Origin: CAZRNB01 sp964601355
Lineage (GTDB): Bacteria; Planctomycetota; Phycisphaerae; Sedimentisphaerales; Anaerobacaceae
Direction: 5' to 3'
DNA length: 9,288 bases
NCBI GenBank assembly: GCA_964601355.1
Contig: CAZRNB010000114.1
Coordinates: 1 to 9,288 of the forward strand
Shown: positions 1 through 5,791 of the stretch, in pieces
Layout: the number at the start of each line of letters is the position of its first letter
How positions within the stretch are numbered: position 1 is the first letter of the stretch
Position numbers and translations under genes: made by a program
Notes under the pieces: generated by a model
Databases searched by the model: none
Told to the model about the DNA's origin: nothing
The model's input: the letters and a program-made list of their open reading frames with translations, nothing else

Positions 1-37
1 ATAACGCCATTGTCACTACCATTGCTACTATCAACAT
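1..37 (-). CDS. 5' end of an unidentified gene (N-terminal fragment)
   Basis: Only the first 12 codons lie in the window; they read MLIVAMVVTMAL, a hydrophobic start that suggests a signal peptide or membrane segment. The start is chosen because a perfect AGGAGG (45-50) sits 7 bases upstream of the ATG at 37-35. An alternative ATG at 42-40 is too close to that site and reaches a stop after three codons. A promoter-like pair lies further upstream at 132-160. The fragment is too short to name a family. The ribosome binding site and promoter make a real gene likely, but the product is unknown. Confidence 0.5.
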   Translation of the reverse strand, partial: MLIVAMVVTMAL

Positions 38-44
38 TCCATAA

Positions 45-50
45 CCTCCT
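45..50 (-). promoter_or_regulatory. Shine-Dalgarno site for the left-edge gene
   Basis: AGGAGG on the minus strand, 7 bases before the ATG at 37. It is the best ribosome binding site in the window and decides the start of the left-edge gene. Confidence 0.6.
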
Positions 51-131
51 AAAAATCTTCTTTATACTGATAACTAATTTCCATTTTGGTGTGCAGAGCA
101 CGCCATACTTACGGTTGTTAATCAAACTGCA

Positions 132-160
132 AGAATAGTCTAAAATACCCGTCCGGTCAA
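132..160 (-). promoter_or_regulatory. Candidate sigma-70 promoter for the left-edge gene
   Basis: On the minus strand TTGACC (155-160, five of six to consensus) and TATTCT (132-137, four of six) are separated by exactly 17 bases. Transcription would start near 125 and give a leader of about 90 bases before the ATG at 37. This rests on sequence match only. Confidence 0.45.
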
Positions 161-389
161 GGGTAATTACGACACCATTTTTGTGATAGCCCTCATCTTT
201 CTTCCTGGCGAAAACCGCCTTTTTGCACCTCTAAATACGAAAAATAGTTCTATGCACTTTGCGAGGAGAATCTTGCTTCGACATCACAAGGATGTGAACC
301 ACAGTAACGTTGGTTGCATGTCACATTTGTAGGTAAAGTTAGATCACTTTATTGCCTATTATCTCAATCGGTAATGGATGACCTCCGTT
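161..389. other. Intergenic stretch, nothing recognised
   Basis: No convincing reading frame, RNA gene or clear repeat is seen. The phrase at about 261-285 (gcgaggagaatcttgcttcg) faintly resembles the edge of the dispersed repeat at 390-534 and may be a decayed copy. That is only a suggestion. Confidence 0.4.
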
Positions 390-534
390 TGTCACTTCGA
401 CCGAGGCCGCATGGCCGAGTGGACTCGTCGGGGCAGAGCCTGCCGTAGCCTGAGAGGTCTGCCTTCAAAGTAGATTTCTCGAATCGCATCCCTCGACTGT
501 GATCGGGACAGGTTTCGGCTCACTCGAAATGACA
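390..534. repeat. Palindromic dispersed-repeat-like element, about 145 bp
   Basis: The ends are imperfect inverted repeats: TGTCACTTCGACCGAG at 390-405 and CTCACTCGAAATGACA at 519-534 match at 13 of 16 positions when one is reversed. Inside are two further hairpins: GGCAGA at 433-438 pairs with TCTGCC at 458-463, and TCC/CGA near 489-496 pairs with TCG/GGA at 503-508. This style of element (TGTCATTTCGA...TCGAAATGACA) is familiar as a non-coding interspersed repeat in many bacterial genomes. It encodes nothing. The start of the inner part mimics a tRNA-Ser/Leu 5' end, but no tRNA fold follows. Confidence 0.55.
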
Positions 535-540
535 TCCTTC

Positions 541-970
541 ATTTTTTTCCACAGAGTATTATCAGATACTATTACCTTTTTTAGGCTGTTTTTCATAGTG
601 AATAAAATTGTGGTAAATGTGTATTCTTCAATTGGAGTAAGAAGCTACGCAGAAATCCGTTATTATTTTCTCAAAAAAAAGTAACCTGGAACAATGAATT
701 ATAGAAAAAGACTGTATTAGTGGAAAAACTCTGAATAATGATTTCACATTTAGCTTGTTACGAAAAAGAGATGGTAGGATGATTTACCCGCCAACTTTCA
801 ATTCTATTTGCATTCTTATTGAGTTGACGGAAAGAGGATCGCATAGAGATCGGATATAAATCTCATGGAATCTGCAAGGGGAAAAATCCCAAAATTGCAG
901 GCAAGGTACAAAGAATAGAACAGGTTTACAATACGAGGATGGCCAGACATGGCATATCGAGAAAAAATTC
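541..970. other. Intergenic stretch, nothing recognised
   Basis: Frames of about 60 codons exist on both strands (for example 784-972 minus). They have no ribosome binding site, odd composition and no family resemblance, so none is called. No RNA gene or strong repeat was seen. Confidence 0.4.
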
Positions 971-1072
971 AAGGGTCAGGGACCAGTGATCAAGGATTAA
1001 AATTTTTCTGTCTTCTGTCTTTGATACTTACCGCTCCCTTACAGTCGCGGCTCTGTCCTCTGTTTTCTGTCT
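971..1072. repeat. Heptamer-periodic array with embedded hairpin, 3' of the thioesterase gene
   Basis: Four consecutive 7-base units of the AGGGACC/AGTGATC type fill 971-998. Two identical units TTCTGTC follow at 1006-1012 and 1013-1019, in the same 7-base phase. Three units TCTGTCC, TCTGTTT and TCTGTCT fill 1052-1072. A hairpin element (1028-1053) sits between the last two blocks. The array runs into the stop codon (1071-1073) of the minus-strand thioesterase gene. It does not code for a visible protein. Confidence 0.6.
1028..1053 (-). repeat. Covarying GA hairpin element, copy 1
   Basis: Read on the minus strand, this is a hairpin with outer stem CCGC/GCGG, a tandem GA-GA internal step, a two-pair inner stem and a GTAA tetraloop of GNRA type. 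The element at 7425-7450 on the plus strand matches it at 22 of 26 positions. The outer-stem change from G-C to C-G is compensated on both sides, which argues that the folded form is what is kept. It starts 18 bases past the thioesterase stop codon, on the same strand, so it would be in that gene's 3' transcript. Confidence 0.55.
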
Positions 1073-1490
1073 ATTGATTTTCAGGATATATAAATTCGGG
1101 TATTCGGCGGATTTTACCTTCGGCATCGACGCAGGCAAGAATACTCGAGCCTTCAGCTAAAATAATCCCATCGCAAACGCGTGTTAGCTTATAGGTGTGC
1201 TCGATTTTGCCGGCGGTGACTGATGAGCAGGTTGTTTCCAATTGAAGCTCCTCATCATACAGAGCAGGTCGGCGATATTTTATGTGCAGCTCTGCAATGA
1301 CAAAAAATATGCCTGTTTCCTCAAGGTCTTTGTACGCAAAACCATTAGCCCGCAAAAGCTCGGTGCGGCCCATTTCAAACCAAATCGGATAAACGCTGTG
1401 GTGAACCACGCCGCCCTTATCGGTTTCAGCGTACCGCGGCACAATAGTTATTGTATGGCTCTGAATCGTTGCCCGTGCTGGAAAATCCAC
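1071..1490 (-). CDS. YbgC/4HBT-family acyl-CoA thioesterase
   Basis: A 139-residue hot-dog-fold protein that probably hydrolyses acyl-CoA thioesters; the natural substrate cannot be told from sequence. The 4HBT signature is clear near residues 19-40: RYAETDKGGVVHHSVY followed by WFEMGRTELL. Asp24 stands where the catalytic aspartate of YbgC-type enzymes lies (Asp-x-Gly-Gly-Val-Val-x-His). The length is normal for the family (about 130-140). The start is GTG at 1490-1488, the first possible start after an in-frame stop, with a GGGG stretch 6 bases upstream. It is transcribed away from the cdaA operon and is not obviously part of it. In Proteobacteria YbgC travels with Tol-Pal genes; no such genes are seen here. 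The family is secure, the substrate unknown. Confidence 0.88.
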   Translation of the reverse strand: MDFPARATIQSHTITIVPRYAETDKGGVVHHSVYPIWFEMGRTELLRANGFAYKDLEETGIFFVIAELHIKYRRPALYDEELQLETTCSSVTAGKIEHTYKLTRVCDGIILAEGSSILACVDAEGKIRRIPEFIYPENQ

Positions 1491-1508
1491 GTTTTTGCCC
1501 CTTTTCCC

Positions 1509-1561
1509 CCGTTGACGTCCTTCTACGTAGCAGTACTACAAAGGATGAATTCCGTCAACGG
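1509..1561. promoter_or_regulatory. Inverted repeat upstream of the thioesterase gene
   Basis: CCGTTGACG (1509-1517) and CGTCAACGG (1553-1561) are perfect 9-base inverted arms. TCCTT (1518-1522) and AAGGA (1541-1545) continue the stem with a 7-base bulge on one side. A small GTAG/CTAC pair lies at the centre. The minus-strand TTGACG in the arm could double as a -35 box, but no good -10 follows it at the right spacing. It could be an operator or a leader hairpin. Confidence 0.4.
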
Positions 1562-1564
1562 CCA

Positions 1565-1612
1565 AACGCCGATCACTGCTAATGCGGCATATTCTAATAT
1601 CGCATTGGCGTT
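1565..1612. promoter_or_regulatory. Long interrupted dyad in the divergent spacer
   Basis: The right arm is continuous (1596-1612): AATAT, CGCATT, GGCGTT. The left arm holds the exact complements in order but split: AACGCC (1565-1570), AATGCG (1581-1586) and ATATT (1589-1593), with 10-base and 2-base insertions. In total 17 pairs surround a 2-base centre at 1594-1595. It lies between the divergent thioesterase gene and the cdaA operon promoter, so it could be an operator or a structured repeat. Confidence 0.5.
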
Positions 1613-1656
1613 ATGACAAATAGTTCCTGCAACTCGGCATAAATTGGTTTTTTAAA

Positions 1657-1685
1657 TTGACAAGGGTATTAAGGACTGCTATAAT
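1657..1685 (+). promoter_or_regulatory. Consensus sigma-70 promoter of the cdaA operon
   Basis: TTGACA (1657-1662) and TATAAT (1680-1685) both match the sigma-70 consensus completely and are 17 bases apart. Transcription should start near 1692, leaving a leader of about 90 bases before the ATG at 1783. It is the strongest promoter seen here and points to steady, substantial transcription of the three-gene operon. Confidence 0.82.
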
Positions 1686-1713
1686 AAAACTATGCCTGAT
1701 AATATCTTGCGTC

Positions 1714-1760
1714 GTATTGGTTAATTGGTTAAATAATTGCCAATTTCCAATTACCAATCA
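1714..1760. repeat. Heptamer array and hairpin in the operon leader
   Basis: Three 7-base units of the CCAATTA type fill 1740-1760, and the reverse-oriented units TATTGGT and TAATTGG lie at 1715-1728. The two halves form an imperfect stem (ATTGGTTAATTGG with CCAATTACCAAT) inside the transcribed leader of the cdaA operon, just before the ribosome binding site at about 1771-1782. It belongs with the other heptamer arrays of the window. Confidence 0.55.
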
Positions 1761-1782
1761 CCCGTTTTAGAAAGGGGAAAGG

Positions 1783-2040
1783 ATGAAAAGCGGCTCGTTG
1801 TCTCGGCGTAAGCCATGCTGTGCACTACATAGCATTATTTTAACTATTATTTTATGTATTTTGGTTTTTCTGCCTTGCGGATGTGGTGGTTTTTTCAATC
1901 AGTTAGGCGAAACTACTGCTGAGGGGCATAGAAGACATGAACGTGTTCTTCGTCTTAACCGGCAGGAGATGATGGCAGATATAGACAGGGTTTTGCTCCT
2001 TGATCAGCCGAGCAGGCTTACCGATAAAAGGATACCGTAA
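1783..2040 (+). CDS. Small membrane-anchored or lipoprotein-like protein before cdaA
   Basis: An 85-residue protein of unrecognised family. It has a basic N terminus (SRRK), a hydrophobic segment at about residues 17-31 and then a Cys-Gly-Cys (Cys32, Cys34). This could be a lipoprotein signal (Leu-Pro-Cys-Gly-Cys), although the -1 to -3 residues are not ideal. The remaining 50 residues are polar and end in a stretch rich in Asp, Leu and Arg (DIDRVLLLDQPSRL) that looks like a short conserved tail. The ATG at 1783 is preceded by an AAAGGGGAAAGG tract and by a consensus promoter. It is the first gene of the operon with cdaA, 80 bases before it. A role near CdaA at the membrane is inferred only from this position. 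Confidence 0.7.
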   Translation: MKSGSLSRRKPCCALHSIILTIILCILVFLPCGCGGFFNQLGETTAEGHRRHERVLRLNRQEMMADIDRVLLLDQPSRLTDKRIP

Positions 2041-2043
2041 TTC

Positions 2044-2099
2044 GTAATGCGTATTGCGTGCTGCGTTTTGCGTTCAACGCATGATACATCACGCACGAC
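2044..2099. repeat. Heptamer array between the small gene and cdaA
   Basis: Eight consecutive 7-base units fill the spacer. The first four (2044-2071) are of the GTATTGC type with the outer bases GT...GC fixed. The last three (2079-2099) are the same type in reverse complement (GCACGAC and relatives). The array starts 3 bases after the stop codon at 2038-2040 and ends just before the cdaA ribosome binding site. The two halves can fold back on each other, so it may act as an intercistronic hairpin. Confidence 0.6.
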
Positions 2100-2120
2100 G
2101 AGAGCAAAAGGATTTGTTTT

Positions 2121-2906
2121 GTGGAGACAGTCGTTGATTATTTCTACCGGGTGGCGGGTTATGATTGGTGGCGGGTTTTTATTGAGCTGTTTCTTATCGG
2201 CATCGTAGTCTATTGGCTTGTCGATTTCCTCGAAGGCACTCGCGGAGAAAGGTTATTCCGTGGTGTCTTATTCATTCTTGTTGCGGGCGTTCTTATTCTG
2301 AATTTAGTCGTTGTGAAGCTCCAGTTCCCTCGGCTTCAATACCTTTACAAGGGTTTTTTAGTCGGCATTTTGATTATAGCGGTTGCCGGTTTTCAGCCGG
2401 AAATTCGAAGAGTGCTTATAAGAATTGGGGGGTCTCGCTTCTGGGCAGGCCGTTCTCACCAGCTCTCAAGAACAATAGAAGAGATAGTTACCGCGGCAAG
2501 CCATCTTTCCGCCTCGCGTACGGGGGCCATTATTGTAATTGAGAAACACGTTGGATTAGGTGAGTTCATAGGTACCGGCATTCAAATTGACGCAAAGGTA
2601 ACATCTGAGCTGATCAAGACCATTTTTTATCCTGATACTCCTCTTCATGATATGGCTGTTATAATCAGAGGTGATAGAGTGCTTGCCGCAGGGGTGCAGC
2701 TTCCTTTGGCTGAGATGGGCACTGTCAATGGTGTTGAGCTTGGCTCCCGCCACCGTGCTGCTATAGGCATAACAACGGGTTCGGACGCCACGTGTTTGGT
2801 CGTCAGTGAAGAAACCGGCATTATTTCAATAGCTGAAAATGGAAAGCTTAACCGGAACATAGATGAAGCTACATTGCGGAAGGCTTTGGCTGAGGCGTTT
2901 TCGTAG
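2121..2906 (+). CDS. cdaA: Diadenylate cyclase CdaA (DisA_N domain), c-di-AMP synthase
   Basis: Condenses two ATP into cyclic di-AMP at the inner face of the membrane. The 261-residue protein has the CdaA layout: three membrane helices (about residues 17-38, 46-67 and 75-91), the linker FQPEIRRVL, then the DisA_N cyclase domain (about 115-250). The RHR motif is intact (Arg210-His211-Arg212 in GSRHRAAIGIT), and so is the downstream SEETG. The other catalytic motif, Asp-Gly-Ala in typical cyclases, reads Asp177-Met178-Ala179 (PLHDMAVII); the metal-binding Asp is kept but the Gly is replaced. Length is normal. The start is GTG at 2121, with AAAAGGA 8 bases upstream. A YbbR/CdaR gene follows after 35 bases, the classical cdaA-cdaR pairing. 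Whether the Gly-to-Met change alters activity is unknown. Confidence 0.93.
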   Translation: METVVDYFYRVAGYDWWRVFIELFLIGIVVYWLVDFLEGTRGERLFRGVLFILVAGVLILNLVVVKLQFPRLQYLYKGFLVGILIIAVAGFQPEIRRVLIRIGGSRFWAGRSHQLSRTIEEIVTAASHLSASRTGAIIVIEKHVGLGEFIGTGIQIDAKVTSELIKTIFYPDTPLHDMAVIIRGDRVLAAGVQLPLAEMGTVNGVELGSRHRAAIGITTGSDATCLVVSEETGIISIAENGKLNRNIDEATLRKALAEAFS

Positions 2907-2941
2907 GTTAAAGCGGACGGTAAGGTAAATAAAGCGAAGCA

Positions 2942-3940
2942 ATGATAAGAAAGATCAAATTCGGGAAAATTGCGGTTGCGATATTCTTAACGGCCCTGAT
3001 CTGGATATGGGCTGACCTGGCATTGGATGAGACATTGGCGGACAGGCCCGCCGTTGTTGTTTTAGATGAATCTTCCGTCCCAAAACTTTGGGTAAGATTC
3101 GATCAGTCTTCGTTAACGGACATCAAGATTACACTTTCAGGTCCCCATGCCGCGATCACTGCTGAGAACAGAAGGTTGAGAGAAGGACAAATACGCAGAT
3201 TTGTGCTGGATATTGTGCAGGAGGGACTGAATAAGCCCGGCAGCTATAGTTTAAGACTGCTGCCGTTCTTACAGAAAGATAAGCAAATAAAGCAGCTCGG
3301 CCTGAAGGTTGGAGCTTGCGAGCCGGAGGTGTTGAATGTGAATGTTGTAGAGCTTGTAAAAAGGACGTTGACCGTCGAATGTCTTGATGAGAATGGTGTT
3401 TCTTTAAAGCCCGAAAGCATTGAGCCGTCAAAAATTGATATGTTTGTGCCTGAGGATAGAAGGACTGCCCAGGTTCGATTGACCCGCAGAGAGATTGAGC
3501 AGGCCAGATTGACCTCCATCGAAAAAAGGCCTTATGTTATGTTGACCGATGACCAGGTACGAGATGCTGCTACAACTGTGCGCATCAAGATGCCTCCGGA
3601 GGCGGATCCTTTAAGCGAGGCAACTATAAAGGCGCCCAGACTTGGTATTGCGAAGAGTTTGAACCTGGAGGGCAGGTACAGAGTAGAGATAAAAAACATG
3701 CCTGAAGTAATAGGTGCGATTTCCATAAGAGCTACACCGGCTGCCAAGCAGACCTACGAAAATATGCGCTATCAGGTGATATTGGAGATTGATGACGAGG
3801 ATATTAAATCCGCGGAGGGTCGCAGAGAGCTTGTTTACAATTTCCCAGAGGATTTCGTAAACAGAGATGAAATACGCTTGAACCAGCCTCGCGTTCAGGC
3901 CAGCTTCATAATTGTGTCTCTCACCAGGGATGTTGAATAA
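2942..3940 (+). CDS. YbbR/CdaR-like membrane-anchored regulator of CdaA
   Basis: A 332-residue protein with one N-terminal membrane segment (about residues 9-27) and a long extracytoplasmic part made of divergent YbbR-like beta repeats. The first is best seen at about 55-140: a Val-rich strand, an LSGP turn, a conserved Gly-Ser-Tyr, then CEPEVLNVNVVE. A second, weaker repeat starts near residue 145. In Firmicutes CdaR binds and modulates CdaA through such a protein. The same gene order here, 35 bases after cdaA in the same operon, supports that role. Similarity is weak, so the assignment leans on context and domain shape. The ATG at 2942 has no good ribosome binding site, but it places the membrane segment correctly. 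The glmM gene that often follows is not here; the next gene is convergent. Confidence 0.75.
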   Translation: MIRKIKFGKIAVAIFLTALIWIWADLALDETLADRPAVVVLDESSVPKLWVRFDQSSLTDIKITLSGPHAAITAENRRLREGQIRRFVLDIVQEGLNKPGSYSLRLLPFLQKDKQIKQLGLKVGACEPEVLNVNVVELVKRTLTVECLDENGVSLKPESIEPSKIDMFVPEDRRTAQVRLTRREIEQARLTSIEKRPYVMLTDDQVRDAATTVRIKMPPEADPLSEATIKAPRLGIAKSLNLEGRYRVEIKNMPEVIGAISIRATPAAKQTYENMRYQVILEIDDEDIKSAEGRRELVYNFPEDFVNRDEIRLNQPRVQASFIIVSLTRDVE

Positions 3941-3988
3941 TTTGTAAGTGGCGAGCTTGTATTTTAGTTAATTAGCGAAGCTGTTACT

Positions 3989-5695
3989 CTATATTGATGT
4001 CGGGCTTTGCGTCTGTTGTTTATTATTAGGTCTCAACAGTAGTGTCTTCGCCGTTGTTAATAACAATAATCCGCCGAGTAATAAAAGAACAATGCCGCAT
4101 GTTCCCGAGATTATCTCTTCAGGCTTGACTGCAGCACCAGCAAATATATCCGCAAATGAGCTGACAAATGGCCAAACCTGAAGAACCAAAGCCCAGGAGG
4201 TTATCACTAACATAAATATCATAGGCAAAATGGTATAAATAGCGTTCTTTCCAGAGCGAACAAGCCAAACAGATATGACAAGTAGCGTAAGACTGGCAAG
4301 CATCTGATTGCTTGTACCAAAAATCGGCCAAGCAACCAGATAGGCCTTTTCTTTAGTCAGCATAAGAAAGGTAAGTGGTATAATAAGACTTACTATTGTT
4401 GCCAGCGCCCCACCGAGCAGGCCTCGCAAGCCAGTTAGCTCCTGGAAAATATAACGGGCTAAGCGAGTGGAAACATCAAGCGTATCATAGACAAATGTGG
4501 AAAAGGCCAGCAGCGCAAAAGGAAAAGCTACATTAAAGCTTATTCTCAGCAGACCCAGGTATTTGGCAAGCCCCTGGGCGTAAATGAGATTGGGGTCTGC
4601 TTTAAGCTCGCCGGAGCCGGCGGGAATTATCATTACGGTAGCCAGAGCTAAAATGGCCACAAGACCTTCCAGCAGCATAGCTCCATAGCCAATAGGACGG
4701 GCGTCCGATTCTTTATTGAGCTGTTTGGAGGTTGTGCCGGAGCAGACAATAGCATGAAATCCTGAGCAGGCGCCGCACGCTATAGTTATAAACAAAAATG
4801 GGAAAAGCAGTTTGCCGCCGGCAAGGCTATGCAGTCCCGAAATATTCAGTGCCGGATATTGGATTTTAAAACCCCCGAATAAAGCCCCAAACAAGCCGAT
4901 AATGATGGTTATGTAAAGCATCCACCCGCCCAGATAGCCCCGTGGCTGCAGCAGCAGCCACATTGGAATAATGGATGCTATGAAGCAATATACGAGCAAA
5001 ATGACACCCCATTGCTTTGTGGATATATTCGCAAAGAAAGCAAGAATCGGCGCCGGCAGGTGTGGCCCAATCCATATTGCTAATAAAACCAGCGGGAGAA
5101 AAATCACGGTTAGCGGCAGCAGTTTAACCTTGAATCGATGCAGCAGGATGCCCATAATCACCGCTATGCCCAGGTAGAGAATTGAAGATGCAGCTACAGC
5201 AGGTCCATAAGATGTATCCTGTGACACAGTACGGAAGGTTTGGGCTGTAATATCAGTGAAAGCGATAATCACGTACAGTAGTGCCAGCCAGATGAAGATA
5301 AGAAAAAAAATGTACATCTTGCCGGGAATGTACTGCCTGGCGATTTCACCTATCGAAGCTGCCTTGTGTTTGATGGATGCAGACAAGGCTGTCATATCGT
5401 GAACGCCGCCAATGAAGACAGCTCCGAGGATAATCCACAATGCCGCCGGCAGCCACCCGAATGCAATGCCAGCTAAGATAGGTCCCACAATTGGTGCTGC
5501 TGCTACAATGGCTGAAAAATGCTGCCCGAGCAGCAACGGGGCTCTGGCAGGAACGTAATCAGTTCCGTCATTTAACTCGTGTGCAGGTGTCTTGCGTGTA
5601 TCGTCTAAACCTATTTGGTGGGCTATGAATCTTCCATAAACAAGATAAGCCAGGGCGAATACGGCGATAGTTATCAGTACAACAGAATAAACCAT
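3989..5695 (-). CDS. cstA: CstA-family transporter (carbon starvation protein, probable pyruvate uptake)
   Basis: A 568-residue polytopic membrane protein with roughly 14-16 hydrophobic segments. Family hallmarks are present: PARAPLLLGQHFSAIVAAAP near residues 49-68, HDMTALSAS near 99-107, WLLLQPRGYLGGW at 246-258, SGFHAIVCSGTTSKQ at about 311-325 followed by ARPIGYGAMLLEG, and FGTSNQMLASLTL in the C-terminal third. E. coli CstA and BtsT (about 700 residues) import pyruvate; this shorter form lacks their C-terminal extension but keeps the core. The substrate is inferred. The ATG is at 5695-5693 with no clear ribosome binding site. A TATAAT at 5710-5715 would put the transcript start only some 8 bases upstream. 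It lies downstream of der on the same strand and converges with the cdaA operon. Confidence 0.93.
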   Translation of the reverse strand: MVYSVVLITIAVFALAYLVYGRFIAHQIGLDDTRKTPAHELNDGTDYVPARAPLLLGQHFSAIVAAAPIVGPILAGIAFGWLPAALWIILGAVFIGGVHDMTALSASIKHKAASIGEIARQYIPGKMYIFFLIFIWLALLYVIIAFTDITAQTFRTVSQDTSYGPAVAASSILYLGIAVIMGILLHRFKVKLLPLTVIFLPLVLLAIWIGPHLPAPILAFFANISTKQWGVILLVYCFIASIIPMWLLLQPRGYLGGWMLYITIIIGLFGALFGGFKIQYPALNISGLHSLAGGKLLFPFLFITIACGACSGFHAIVCSGTTSKQLNKESDARPIGYGAMLLEGLVAILALATVMIIPAGSGELKADPNLIYAQGLAKYLGLLRISFNVAFPFALLAFSTFVYDTLDVSTRLARYIFQELTGLRGLLGGALATIVSLIIPLTFLMLTKEKAYLVAWPIFGTSNQMLASLTLLVISVWLVRSGKNAIYTILPMIFMLVITSWALVLQVWPFVSSFADIFAGAAVKPEEIISGTCGIVLLLLGGLLLLTTAKTLLLRPNNKQQTQSPTSI

Positions 5696-5709
5696 ACAAA
5701 AATCTTACC

Positions 5710-5715
5710 ATTATA
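5710..5715 (-). promoter_or_regulatory. Candidate -10 box for cstA
   Basis: A perfect TATAAT on the minus strand, 14 bases before the cstA ATG. No convincing -35 is seen at 16-18 bases (TTGTGG is only 13 away). If used, the leader would be very short, which fits the missing ribosome binding site. Read-through from der is the alternative. Confidence 0.3.
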
Positions 5716-5735
5716 ACCGCAGCTAATGCCACAAA

Positions 5736-5791
5736 ATTTAGGATTTAGAATTGAGAATTATGAATTTCTAAATTCTACATTCTTAATTCTT
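5736..5791. repeat. Heptamer array with central inversion between der and cstA
   Basis: Eight consecutive 7-base units. The first four (5736-5763) are of the ATTTAGA type. The next four (5764-5791) are of the AATTCTA type, its reverse complement. Together they form an AT-rich imperfect stem. The outermost units overlap the der stop codon (5785-5783) and supply its last codons. The array could shape the end of the der transcript, but there is no GC-rich stem plus T-run as in a standard terminator. Confidence 0.65.

Noticed and set aside
405..495. Possible tRNA-Ser or tRNA-Leu (GCATGGCCGAGTGG start, CGAATCGCATCCC near the end)
   Set aside because: No acceptor stem, anticodon arm or proper T-loop can be drawn; the sequence fits the palindromic repeat better.
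499..684. 61-codon plus-strand frame
   Set aside because: It starts inside the dispersed repeat and reads as random AT-rich sequence.
784..972. 62-codon minus-strand frame, with an overlapping plus-strand open frame at 826-990
   Set aside because: No ribosome binding site, no family resemblance, unusual composition; it runs up to a repeat.
1565..1617. Integron attC-like recombination site
   Set aside because: The folded shape with one-sided insertions is reminiscent, but the GTTRRRY and RYYYAAC core boxes do not fit, and no integrase or cassette row is present.
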